DNA of 64,000 nt from Planctomycetota bacterium (GTDB lineage Bacteria; Planctomycetota; UBA1135; GCA-002686595), in contig JAPLOF010000051.1 of assembly GCA_026692665.1 (NCBI GenBank), forward strand, positions 1-64,000, given 5' to 3'. Within the stretch, counting starts at the first letter, position 1. Each line of letters begins with the position of its first letter. The notes beneath the pieces are model-generated. The model was not told the DNA's origin. It saw only the letters and a program-made list of their open reading frames with translations, and did not search any database. Both the position numbers and the translations under genes were made by a program. This document shows, piece by piece, positions 56,072-64,000 of the stretch.

Positions 56072-56100
56072 CCCGGCGCGGGCCCGGAGGGCGAGCCGGG
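56072..56100. terminator. Hairpin between convergent ppdK and M28 genes
   Basis: A 6-bp stem (CCCGGC / GCCGGG) closes a 17-nt GC-rich loop that can itself pair in part. It is placed so that it could end transcripts from both sides. There is no T-tract in either direction. Confidence 0.3.
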
Positions 56101-56122
56101 CGGCGGAATCAGCGCCCCAAGC

Positions 56123-57625
56123 TCACTTGAGGGAGGCCTGTTCGTCCAACCCGTCGAGGATCCGCAGCACGAGCCGCGCCACGCGGTGGACCTTGTCGTA
56201 GTCGAGCTTCTCCGGGTCGTCGCCCGCGCGGTGGTAGTCCTCGTGCACGTCCGAGAAGAGGAACATCACCGGGATGCCGAGCTTGGCGAACATGTAGTGG
56301 TCGCTGCGCTCGTAGTACTGATCCGCGCTCCCGAGCTTCGGGAAGCCCTCGAGCGGCGCCAGCTTCTCCGCCATCTTGACCAGGTCGTTGTACTCCTTGG
56401 TCTTCTCGCGGGTCGGCGTGACGAGCAGCTTGTCCGGCGCGTTGCGCCCGACCATGTCGATGTTGATGTCCGCGACCGGCTTCACGCCCTCGGGGAACCA
56501 GGGGTTCTCGCTGAAGGCCTTGGAGCCCCACAGGCCCTTCTCCTCGCCCGAGACCCAGATGATCATCACGGATCGCTTGAGCGGACCGAATTCCTGGAGC
56601 GCTTCCGCGACGGCCAGCATCGTGCTGGTTCCCGAGCCGTTGTCGTCGGCTCCGTTGTGCACTTCACCCTTGATGATCCCGATGTGGTCGTAGTGCGCGC
56701 TGAGGATGACGCACTCCTTCGCGAGCACCGGATCGCTCCCCGGCCAGAAGCCGCAGACGTTCTCGACCGCGATCTTCCCGCCGTCGCCGACGAGCTTGCG
56801 CGTCTCCGTCAGCGTGATGCCGAGATCCGCGCCCTTCGCGGGCGTGGCCGGCTTCTTCGCGACCTCGAGCAGGGATTCGGCCGCGGAGCGGGTCATCAGG
56901 ACCATCGGGAACAGGTCGCGCGGGCCGCGATCCTCCTCGTCCGCCTTCGCCCCGGGCTTCGAAGGCCAGGCCACCGATCCCTTGCGCTGGCGCTCGAGCG
57001 CGGGCGCGAAGCGCTTGGGATAGTCGTCGCCCTTGTAGTTCGGCCCGGGTGCCACGATCAGGCCCTTGGCCTTCGCGCGCCGCGCGTTGCGCGACAGCTC
57101 GCGCACCTCCGTCCCGGCGTCGAACACGAGCGCCCACTTGCCCTCGACACGCGCCGATCCGAGGTCCTCCTTCGAGCCCTCCCCGGCGAAGACGACGGGG
57201 CCCGACACGCTGAGGTCCGAGACGTCGAAGAGCGTCGAGAGGAAGTAGTCCGTGCCGAAGCGCAGCTGACCGCTGGCGCCCTTGCCTTCCCAGTCGATGC
57301 GCGAGGCGTTCTCGTCGATCACGCGCTGCTCGAGCGGGTACTCGTAGAAGTAGCCGTCCTTCGCGCCCGGCTTCCAACCCAGTCGCTCCAGTCGCGAACG
57401 CAGGAAGCGCGCCGTGACCCGCAGGCCGTCGCTGGGCGTGTCGCGGCCGCCCATCTGGTCGCTGGCGATGAAGTAGACGTCGGACTTGATCTCGTCGGCC
57501 TTCACCGTCTCGAGGGCGGTCAGCATCCGCGGGCTCGTCGGGTCGACGAGCACCCGCGGCGGCGCGGCGATCGGCGCGGGGAGGGACAACGCGGAGGCGA
57601 CGAGCAGGGCGATCGGCGTCAGCAT
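56123..57625 (-). CDS. Exported M28 family metallopeptidase
   Basis: A 500-residue protein. The signal peptide is MLTPIALLVASALSLPAPIAA. A PA-like insert lies in the middle (RVEGKWALVFDAG). The M28 zinc ligands are visible in order: His in ILSAHYDHIG, Asp in HNGADDNGSGTS, the catalytic and ligand Glu pair in VSGEEKGLWG, Asp in ADINIDMVGR and His in YYERSDHYMFAKLGIP. A di-zinc aminopeptidase acting outside the cytoplasm is expected, in line with the other exported peptidases at the left end. ATG 57625 is used; GTG 57631 would add two residues. Confidence 0.93.
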   Translation of the reverse strand: MLTPIALLVASALSLPAPIAAPPRVLVDPTSPRMLTALETVKADEIKSDVYFIASDQMGGRDTPSDGLRVTARFLRSRLERLGWKPGAKDGYFYEYPLEQRVIDENASRIDWEGKGASGQLRFGTDYFLSTLFDVSDLSVSGPVVFAGEGSKEDLGSARVEGKWALVFDAGTEVRELSRNARRAKAKGLIVAPGPNYKGDDYPKRFAPALERQRKGSVAWPSKPGAKADEEDRGPRDLFPMVLMTRSAAESLLEVAKKPATPAKGADLGITLTETRKLVGDGGKIAVENVCGFWPGSDPVLAKECVILSAHYDHIGIIKGEVHNGADDNGSGTSTMLAVAEALQEFGPLKRSVMIIWVSGEEKGLWGSKAFSENPWFPEGVKPVADINIDMVGRNAPDKLLVTPTREKTKEYNDLVKMAEKLAPLEGFPKLGSADQYYERSDHYMFAKLGIPVMFLFSDVHEDYHRAGDDPEKLDYDKVHRVARLVLRILDGLDEQASLK

Positions 57626-57673
57626 GGCCACAAGATAGGAGATCCCCCGGCCCTCGGGCCGTACGAATCCGGT

Positions 57674-58606
57674 TCAGCGGACCGCGCCCGGGCCGCCCAG
57701 GCTGCGCGAGCGCAGGAGCTGGATCGTGGACTGCCCCATGCGCTCCAGGAGCGGCGCCAGACCGCGCTCGTCCTCCATCCGCTCGAGGTCGTCGAGGTTC
57801 GCGCGGCACCAGGGGCAGCGCACGTCCTCCAGGTGGAAGCGCACGAACGAGGCCGGGCCCTCCGGCAGCGTCCCGGCCAATTGGCGGGCCAGCCAGTGGC
57901 GGGCCGGACAGCTCGCGCGGCCTTCGACCCAGGCCGTCTTCAGGTCGAGGTCGAGACCCTGCTCCTCGTCCAGCGCCGTGCCGACCTGCGCCAGGAGTTC
58001 GCGCTCGGATCCGCGCTCGAGCGCGATCTCGCGCAGGCGCTTCAAGGCGCGGAACTTGATGCCGGCGACCGTCGACTCGTCGCGCAGTCCGAGGCGCGTC
58101 CACACGTCGCGGTTGCGCCATCCCGCGGCGAAGAGCGCCTCGACGACGATCAGGCGCTGGAACTCGCCCTGACTCCAGGTCTCCTGCACCCACTGACGCA
58201 CCAGTTCGCGGAGGACGCGCGAACCCTCGCGCTCCAGGTCGTTGCGGCGCGCGATGCGGCTGGGCGTTTCGTCGTCGCTCACGAGATCCTCGACCGACGG
58301 CCGCGCGTCGTCCTCGTCGCGTCCCCCGCCGAGGGCCGTCGGCTTCTGCCGCCGCTGGTGGTCGATCACGCGGTTGCGGCAGATCCCGAACAGGAACTGC
58401 TCGAACGTGTAGGCCGGATCGTAGAGCTGGATCCCGCGCACGGCTCCGAGGAACACCTCCTGCACGACGTCCTCGCGCGCGTCGCGATCCGGGATCCGTC
58501 GAGCGACGTAGGCCAGCAGTCGACCGCAGAACGCGCGCTCGACCGCGAGCCACTCGGCGTCGTCGAACGCGACGAGCCGCGCGATGTCGGGAGTCCACTC
58601 GCTCAT
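57674..58606 (-). CDS. ECF-type sigma factor with C-terminal extension
   Basis: A 310-residue protein, longer than the usual ~190. Sigma region 2 is clear (LLAYVARRIPDRDAREDVVQEVFLGAV and FEQFLFGICRNRVIDHQRRQK). A long charged linker follows. Region 4 is less typical (VVEALFAAGWRNRDVWTRLGLRDESTVAGIKFRALKRLREI). The last ~100 residues are extra and include a His plus CxxC group (FHLEDVRCPWC). It lies only 6 nt behind the Ser/Thr kinase gene. By analogy with kinase-linked ECF groups of Planctomycetota, it is probably switched on by phosphorylation rather than by an anti-sigma factor (inference). No anti-sigma gene is adjacent. Confidence 0.85.
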   Translation of the reverse strand: MSEWTPDIARLVAFDDAEWLAVERAFCGRLLAYVARRIPDRDAREDVVQEVFLGAVRGIQLYDPAYTFEQFLFGICRNRVIDHQRRQKPTALGGGRDEDDARPSVEDLVSDDETPSRIARRNDLEREGSRVLRELVRQWVQETWSQGEFQRLIVVEALFAAGWRNRDVWTRLGLRDESTVAGIKFRALKRLREIALERGSERELLAQVGTALDEEQGLDLDLKTAWVEGRASCPARHWLARQLAGTLPEGPASFVRFHLEDVRCPWCRANLDDLERMEDERGLAPLLERMGQSTIQLLRSRSLGGPGAVR

Positions 58607-58612
58607 GGCGCG

Positions 58613-60220
58613 TCAGCTCCCCCGGGGCTCGCGCAGGAAGAAGTACGCGACCAGCGTGGTCACGGCGCCGAGGAGGGCCAGGAAGACCAGGAACAGGCCG
58701 AGTCGCACGACCCGACCGACGAACCGCGGGAAGCCGCTCCGGGCCGAGCGCGGGCTGCGCACGACGGCCGACTTGGCCGTGGCGAAGAGCCAACGCGAGA
58801 GCGAGAGGAAGACCTCGAGCGCGAGGAGCGCCGTCGCGGCGAGCGTCCCGAGCCACCCGCCCGGCACGGGCGGCGGCACGGGGATCGTCGCCGCGCCTTC
58901 CGGAGCGAGGGCCAGCGCGGGCGGGCCGTCGTCCAGCGTGTTCACGGTGAGCACGTCCGATTCGGCGCGGTCGCGGGCCTCCGACCGCGCGACGTCCAGC
59001 GCGCGGCGCACGTAGGGCGTCGGCACCTCCGCGGCCCCCGCGCCGTCCGCGCGCCACGCGGGCGCGCTCGGATCCGCAGGAAAGCCCGCGGCCGGCGTCG
59101 GCGTGCCCGCGCCCGAAGCCGGCTTGGCCGGAACGTTCGAGGATGAGGCGGCGGCATTCGGCGTGCTCGCGCTGCCCGACCCCGCGCGCGGCGGGACGGG
59201 GGTAGGCGCCGTCGTGCGCAAGCCGTCCCACACGCCGCGCGCGACCTCGACGGCGCCGCGCGTGAGCTCGGCCGCGGTCTGGCGCGCCTCGCTGCGCGCG
59301 AGCGGGGTCTCCGCGCTGGAAGGCGGGCGCTGCGGCTGCACCGGCCCGCCCGCGGGCTGCGGCGGAATCCGCGCCGAATCCCCGATGCGCGCGGTGTGCC
59401 CGAGCGCCGTCAGCACGTCGGCCACGCTCGCGAAACGATCCTCGGGCCGCAATCGCAGGCAGCCGATCACGAGCGGCTTCAGGCGCGCCGGAACATTCGC
59501 CGGGAACGGCGGCGGCCGATCGTCCTCGCGCACGTGGAACGCGCCCGGCACTACGGCCTCGTAGGGGATCTTCGCGGTGAGGCACTCGTAGAGCATCACG
59601 CCCAGCGAGTAGATGTCCGCGCGATGATCGGCGCGGTTCTTGAGCATCTCGGGCGCCATGTACTGCGGCGTTCCGCGTCCGAACGAGAGCGTCGAGCGCC
59701 CGTCCGTCATCATCTTCGAGAGTCCGTAGTCGCCGACGCGCGCGACGTCGCCCTTCAGGAAGACGTTCGAGGGCTTCAGGTCGAAGTGCACGAGCCGGCG
59801 GTCGTGCAGCGCGAGCACGCCGCGACAAACCTGCACGAAGTAGAGCAGCGCGGTCGCCTCGTCGAGCGCGCCCTGCTTCAGGCGCCGCGCGAGCGTGTCC
59901 TCGCCCGCGTACCCCATGATCAAGTACGGCACGCCCGCGGCTTCGCCCATGTCCTCGATCGAGACGAGGTTCGGATGGTCGAGCGCGGCGAAGTGGCGCA
60001 CCTGCTCGAGCTCGCGCATCGCCGCGTCGCGCTGGTCCTCGCCGTCGATCTTCAGGAACTTGATCGCGTAGCTCTTGCCGATCGAGGCCTTGCGCGCCTT
60101 GTAGACCTCGCCGAACGCCCCACCGCCGAGCCGGTTGTGGATCTCGTACCCCGGCACGAAGTCGGGTTCCCGGAAGCGGGCGTAGAAGACTTCCCAATCC
60201 ATCGCGAGGCGGGTGGACAT
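58613..60220 (-). CDS. Transmembrane Ser/Thr protein kinase with altered HRD and DFG motifs
   Basis: A 535-residue protein. The kinase domain covers residues 24-290: glycine loop GGGAFGEVYKA (32-42), Lys54 in YAIKFLK, catalytic loop HFDLKPSN with Asp147, DYG at 164-166 instead of DFG, then GTPQYMAPEM and DIYSLGVMLYECL. All catalytic residues (K54, D147, N152, D164) are kept. However, HRD is HFD and DFG is DYG, so this is a non-RD kinase that may not need activation-loop phosphorylation. A Pro/Ala-rich linker leads to two C-terminal membrane helices (LAATALLALEVFLSL and LGLFLVFLALLGAVTTLVAYFFL). It lies between FHA and sigma genes in one operon. Confidence 0.92.
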   Translation of the reverse strand: MSTRLAMDWEVFYARFREPDFVPGYEIHNRLGGGAFGEVYKARKASIGKSYAIKFLKIDGEDQRDAAMRELEQVRHFAALDHPNLVSIEDMGEAAGVPYLIMGYAGEDTLARRLKQGALDEATALLYFVQVCRGVLALHDRRLVHFDLKPSNVFLKGDVARVGDYGLSKMMTDGRSTLSFGRGTPQYMAPEMLKNRADHRADIYSLGVMLYECLTAKIPYEAVVPGAFHVREDDRPPPFPANVPARLKPLVIGCLRLRPEDRFASVADVLTALGHTARIGDSARIPPQPAGGPVQPQRPPSSAETPLARSEARQTAAELTRGAVEVARGVWDGLRTTAPTPVPPRAGSGSASTPNAAASSSNVPAKPASGAGTPTPAAGFPADPSAPAWRADGAGAAEVPTPYVRRALDVARSEARDRAESDVLTVNTLDDGPPALALAPEGAATIPVPPPVPGGWLGTLAATALLALEVFLSLSRWLFATAKSAVVRSPRSARSGFPRFVGRVVRLGLFLVFLALLGAVTTLVAYFFLREPRGS

Positions 60221-60235
60221 CGTAGATGTCCGCGC

Positions 60236-61216
60236 TCAACCCTCCAAAGGCGCGTCGGCGGAACGGAAGATCAGGGCGAACGGCGGCTTGCCGGGGCCCC
60301 GCGCTCGCGCGGTCAACGTGACCGCGAGCCCGAGCGGCAGCGCGAGGCGCACTTCCGGCTCGCCGGCGCCGCGCGCGACGGCGGCGATACCGGCCGTGCA
60401 GCGCACGCTGACGCTCGCCGCCTCGGCGCTGCGCTCGGCCGAGATCTCGATCTCGTGCTCCAGGTCGGCGAGCGGCACGAGCCGCGCCGTGCCCGCGCCG
60501 ATGCGCGCGCGGCCGCCGGCTCCCGGTGCGAGGAGCAGCACGCGCGGCGCGCCCAGGCACTCTTGCCCCCCACCGAGTTCGAGCCGCGCCGAGCTCGAAC
60601 CGCGCTCGCGGGCGACGAAGCGGAACGCCAGGTTCGGGGCGAGCCGGACTTCGTCGCCGTCGGCGAGCAGGACGCCCTGCTCGCCGATCGCGTGCCCGTT
60701 CACGGCGACCGCGGCGCCAGTTTCGGGCGCGATGCGCCAGCCCGCTCCGGCATGGAAGTCCTCGACGAGGCTCAAGCGCGCGTGGTGCGCCGCGACGTCC
60801 GCCAGGAAGGGCAGGTCGACGTCCTTGGCGCGCACGTGCCCCAGGCGGATGTCCTCACCGACGACCGCCAGGAACTCGCCCGCGTCGTCGACGGCCAGGA
60901 GGAAGCGCGGGGTCGTTCGCGGCGGCGGCGTCACGGCGCGCGAGGATAGGCGCCAGGAGCCTCCGTCCCCACGGTGGGCCGCTCCGTCGGCCAGGCCGAG
61001 CACGGGGTTCGCTGCGGACCGCCGGCGCATCTCGCCCAGGAGGTCGAGGAGCGCGGACGGTCGGTCCGCGGGCGGCGGGGTGGCCGCCGGTGCCGAATCC
61101 TGCGTGCGAAGCGAGGAGGGTTCGAGCACTGGTTTGGCGCCGCGGAACCAACGACGCAGAGCTTCAAGGATCCGACCGGGAGACACCGCCCCGTTACGTG
61201 TCGACGATCGGGCCAT
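60236..61216 (-). CDS. FHA-domain protein
   Basis: A 326-residue protein. The N-terminal ~110 residues are variable and Pro-rich. The middle has an FHA pattern (VVGEDIRLGHVRAKDVDL, then VAAHHARLSL, then VAVNGHAIGEQGVLLADGDEVRL). The C-terminal ~100 residues are beta-rich without a name (ARIGAGTARLVPLADLEHEIEISAE). FHA domains bind phosphothreonine, so it is the obvious reader or scaffold for the kinase gene 15 nt downstream. The ATG at 61216 (MARSSTRNG) is chosen without Shine-Dalgarno support; shorter starts within the variable region are possible. Confidence 0.8.
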   Translation of the reverse strand: MARSSTRNGAVSPGRILEALRRWFRGAKPVLEPSSLRTQDSAPAATPPPADRPSALLDLLGEMRRRSAANPVLGLADGAAHRGDGGSWRLSSRAVTPPPRTTPRFLLAVDDAGEFLAVVGEDIRLGHVRAKDVDLPFLADVAAHHARLSLVEDFHAGAGWRIAPETGAAVAVNGHAIGEQGVLLADGDEVRLAPNLAFRFVARERGSSSARLELGGGQECLGAPRVLLLAPGAGGRARIGAGTARLVPLADLEHEIEISAERSAEAASVSVRCTAGIAAVARGAGEPEVRLALPLGLAVTLTARARGPGKPPFALIFRSADAPLEG

Positions 61217-61440
61217 TTCGCCGCGCGCCTGCGACCGGCGTTCCGGGTGCCGCCCCGCTCCCGGCACATCGTGGGCACCTGGGGGTCCCGGCACCCATTC
61301 CCCTCCGCTCCGAGGAGAGGGCCCTGGGATCCCTGGGCCACCGACGTTCGGCGCGGGAGGCCGGGGAAACACGGGGACGAAACCCTGGATCGCCCAACCG
61401 GGAACGAACGGGCCGGCCCCGCGTGACCGACCCATCCATG

Positions 61441-64000
61441 TCAGTGGCCCCACCTGATCACGACACCGTTCGAGAGATTGAACGTCGCGCTCGTGCAGAA
61501 GTTCATCGAGTTGCGGTAGTAGGACTGGTAGTACGCCGTCGCGCCACTGCCGATCGGCGTCGAACCGCCCACGGAGACCGGTGGACTTCCCGGTCCTGGA
61601 TGGCGCGCGATCCCGGCCGCGCTCAGCTGGGTGCCGAGACGAACCAGCGCACCGCCGACGCAGCGCAATCCGTCTCCGAACACCGTGCCCGCGCCGAGCG
61701 CCGCGCTGCCCTTCACGAAGAGCACCATCGTCGTCGCCGGCAAGCCGCTCGTCTCCAGCGCAATCGTGTCGCCTCCCGTCGCCGGGTCGAGCCCGGTCGA
61801 GCCGTGCGCCACGAGGCGCGCGCCGTTCGTATCCGCGGAGTTGGCGCAGCCGTGGCCGGTAGCTCCGAAGTTGCCGCACGGGCAGGCCGAGGAGCCCGCG
61901 TGCACGCCGTCGCCGAAGCAGTACGCGAAGCCGGCGTCACCACCACAGGTCCACTTGGCGATGCGCGGTGAGGGTCGACCGCCAGCGAGCAGGAACCGAC
62001 CGCACGCGTACAACGACGGACCGTCGCCGCGCCGGTCGTCGTAGCTGGAGAGAGCCTCGACTCGTCCGTCGGTACCAGGACCGAGCGGAGTCCATTGCAC
62101 GCCGTTCCAGCGCGCGATGTTGTTGGCGGCGACGCCGCCAATGGCGGTGAACTGACCGGCCGCGTAGAGCGCTGGACCGCTGCCATCGTCGTGCACGGCG
62201 AGCGCGGCCACGTCGACATTTCCCATGCCCGCAGTGCCCACCGCGGACCACGACCCACCGTTCCAGCGCGCGATGCCGCGCGCCGGCACTCCGCCCCCGA
62301 CGCTCGTGAAGGTGCCAGCCACGTAGAGCCTGCGCCCCGAACCGTCGTCGAAGCTCGTCATGGCCTGGACGCGACCGTCGTCGATGCCGCCGCCGAGTCC
62401 TGTCCAGCCCGTGGCTGTGCGCTGCGCGATGCAGCGCGAGGCGGCGCCTGCGAAGCTCGTGAACGACCCGCCGGCGTAGAGGTGCTCGCCGGTTCCGTCG
62501 TCGTGGATCGCGAGAGCTCCGATGCTGGAATACGGACCCGGTGGGGAGTTCCCTTCGGCGTGCCAACTGGACCCATCCCACGAGAAGAGCGTCGCATTGG
62601 GGTCGGGCCAGGGCGGAGGGCCGCTGAATGGCGGCTGATAGGAGCCGCCAGCCAGGAGCCTCGGCCCTGCACCGAGGTCAAACGTGATCAAGCTCCCGGG
62701 GTAGGAGGGCGGAAGCGGCGGTGCAGGAGGGGGCTGATAGGGAGGCAGCGGAGGAAGCGGTGTCCACGTCAGGCCGCCTTCGTAGCGCTGCACGCCGTCG
62801 GCGCTGCTCGCGTAGAGGCGGGGCCCCGTGCCGAGATCGACGGTGGCGTACGCACCGAGCGCGTTCGACGAGCCCGTCCACTGGGGTGGGCTCGCGGATT
62901 CCCAGCGCGCGCCGTCCCAGTGCAGTGCTCGCGCCCAGAGCGTGGACGGCGCCGCGTCGAGGTACGAGCCGCCCACGAAGAGTTCGGGGCCGGACCCCGG
63001 GTCGAAGACGCACAGCGCGAGGGCCGTGCCATAGCCGGGGATGCTCTCGACGAGCCCCTGGCCCGCCGCCGCTGGCGCCCAGTCGGAGCCGTCGAGGCGG
63101 ATCAGCCCTTCGGCGCGAAACTCGCTCACGCTGCGAATCGACGAACCGACGAAGAGCGTTCCCCCGAACGAGGTCGTGAGGTAGGCCTCGCTGATCGTCG
63201 TCGCCGGCGCGTACGCCTCCCACGCGGCACCGCGCATGCGCACGACCCTGTTCGCGCCGACTCCTGCGGCGTTCGTGAACCTGCCCGCGGCGTAGAGCAG
63301 CGGTCCTTGTCCATCACCGAGGTCGATCGTCGCGAGGGACCAGACGGGACCGGAGATCGGACCGGGCGGGGCTGTCCACACGCTCCCGTCCCAGCGCCGG
63401 ACTCCCTGCGTACCCGAGTAGTTCGTGGCTGCGTAGAGCCTCGCTCCGGTGCCGTCGTCGTACGCCGCCATGGCGTAGACGGTTCCGCTGAACCCGCCCG
63501 TGAGGTCCGTGATCGAGGTGCTCGTGTAGCGACGAACGCCGTCGAGTCGCCCGAGGTAGAGTGCGTTTCCCGTCCCGTCGTCGTGAACGAGCATCGAGTA
63601 CCCGACGTCGAGCCCGGGCACCGGCTGCCACGTCGTGCCGTCCCAGACGCGCACGAAACTGCTGCTCGAGGCGAAGAGTCTCGCTCCGGTGCCGTCGTCG
63701 TACACGGCGAGCGCGTACGTGTAGCCCGGCAGACCCGCACCGACTGGGTTCCAACCCGTTCCGTCCCAGCGCGCGACGTAGGCCGCGGGTGTCCCGCCCG
63801 ACGTCGTGAAGTTGCCGGCGGCGAAGAGGTGCGGACCGGAGCCTTCGTCGTAGACGGCGAAGGCGTTGACGGAGCTCGCCGGATAAGCCGCTCCGAGCCC
63901 TGCGCCGAGCGACGACCAGCGCGCACCGTTCCAGCGTGCGATGTTCCGCGAGGAGGACTCTCCCAGCACGCCGAAGCGACCACCGACGTACAGCGCGGTG
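61441..64000 (-). CDS. Secreted propeller-repeat protein with CFGDG/CPC C-terminal domain (partial, N-terminus off right edge)
   Basis: 853 codons are open from the right edge to the stop at 61441. The body is a series of ~60-80-residue repeats of the form VYDDGTGxxLFAxGxF...ARWxGxxW, for example VARWDGTGWNPVGAG and IARWNGVQWTPLGPG. They resemble kelch/delta-60-type propeller blades. A Pro-rich stretch (PPLPPYQPPPAPPLPPSYP) lies in the middle. The C-terminal ~150 residues match the end of the FG-GAP protein at 29260: [31 protein letters not shown] and YYQSYYRN. It is probably secreted or surface-bound. The signal peptide is outside the window. Confidence 0.88.
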   Translation of the reverse strand, partial: TALYVGGRFGVLGESSSRNIARWNGARWSSLGAGLGAAYPASSVNAFAVYDEGSGPHLFAAGNFTTSGGTPAAYVARWDGTGWNPVGAGLPGYTYALAVYDDGTGARLFASSSSFVRVWDGTTWQPVPGLDVGYSMLVHDDGTGNALYLGRLDGVRRYTSTSITDLTGGFSGTVYAMAAYDDGTGARLYAATNYSGTQGVRRWDGSVWTAPPGPISGPVWSLATIDLGDGQGPLLYAAGRFTNAAGVGANRVVRMRGAAWEAYAPATTISEAYLTTSFGGTLFVGSSIRSVSEFRAEGLIRLDGSDWAPAAAGQGLVESIPGYGTALALCVFDPGSGPELFVGGSYLDAAPSTLWARALHWDGARWESASPPQWTGSSNALGAYATVDLGTGPRLYASSADGVQRYEGGLTWTPLPPLPPYQPPPAPPLPPSYPGSLITFDLGAGPRLLAGGSYQPPFSGPPPWPDPNATLFSWDGSSWHAEGNSPPGPYSSIGALAIHDDGTGEHLYAGGSFTSFAGAASRCIAQRTATGWTGLGGGIDDGRVQAMTSFDDGSGRRLYVAGTFTSVGGGVPARGIARWNGGSWSAVGTAGMGNVDVAALAVHDDGSGPALYAAGQFTAIGGVAANNIARWNGVQWTPLGPGTDGRVEALSSYDDRRGDGPSLYACGRFLLAGGRPSPRIAKWTCGGDAGFAYCFGDGVHAGSSACPCGNFGATGHGCANSADTNGARLVAHGSTGLDPATGGDTIALETSGLPATTMVLFVKGSAALGAGTVFGDGLRCVGGALVRLGTQLSAAGIARHPGPGSPPVSVGGSTPIGSGATAYYQSYYRNSMNFCTSATFNLSNGVVIRWGH

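Overview
The window is very GC-rich bacterial chromosome. It is almost fully coding, has very long spurious antisense reading frames, and uses GTG and TTG starts often. The best guess is a planctomycete from a deep lineage resembling Saltatorellus/Engelhardtia (inference). The reasons are two secreted proteins sharing a C-terminal CFGDG...CPC...GC domain, an FHA/Ser-Thr kinase/sigma-factor cassette, a DUF1573 lipoprotein, many FG-GAP/VCBS and propeller-type exported proteins, a glycine-rich RRM protein, and a dnaG-rpoD pair. It looks like ordinary core chromosome with one mobile-element-like island, not a phage or plasmid.

Layout. 1-9.9 kb: an M6-type secreted metalloprotease (C-terminus off the left edge), an exported S9 prolyl-oligopeptidase-like peptidase, a small conserved protein, a GT4 glycosyltransferase and a TPR/VCBS/UnbV protein. 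9.9-15 kb: an AceE-like E1, a NUDIX hydrolase and an aldo/keto reductase (likely one operon), then an RRM protein with a strong hairpin behind it. 15.3-19 kb: a polytopic glycosyltransferase-like protein, a Y1/RAYT-type transposase and four non-coding ~190-bp tandem units. 19-31 kb: Rho with a long disordered N-terminus, a second polytopic protein, tRNA-Pro(CGG), a HEAT-repeat/VWA protein, a one-TM protein with a duplicated C-terminal beta module, SelB and an FG-GAP protein. 31-41.3 kb: a TIGR01212 radical SAM protein, a C4 zinc-ribbon protein, rpoD, dnaG, rsmA, an FGE-like lipoprotein, an OmpA-like lipoprotein, an HTH membrane protein and a small exported protein.

41.4-50.8 kb is one leftward, tightly coupled operon: GspE/PilB ATPase, PilT-like ATPase, second GspE/PilB ATPase, GspF/PilC platform protein, sensor histidine kinase and two CNNM/CBS membrane proteins. 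The platform gene is frameshifted and lacks roughly 17 codons, so either the secretion/pilus apparatus is damaged or the assembly has an error there. Upstream lies a DUF1573 lipoprotein with a convincing intrinsic terminator. 52.6-57.6 kb: a lipoprotein-like gene overlapping pyruvate phosphate dikinase, and a convergent M28 peptidase. 57.7-61.2 kb: a leftward cassette of FHA protein, transmembrane Ser/Thr kinase with altered catalytic motifs, and ECF-type sigma factor with a C-terminal CxxC tail. The right edge holds a propeller-repeat secreted protein whose N-terminus lies outside.

Most promising for follow-up: the transposase with its repeat array, the FHA-kinase-sigma cassette, the damaged platform gene, and the shared C-terminal domain.
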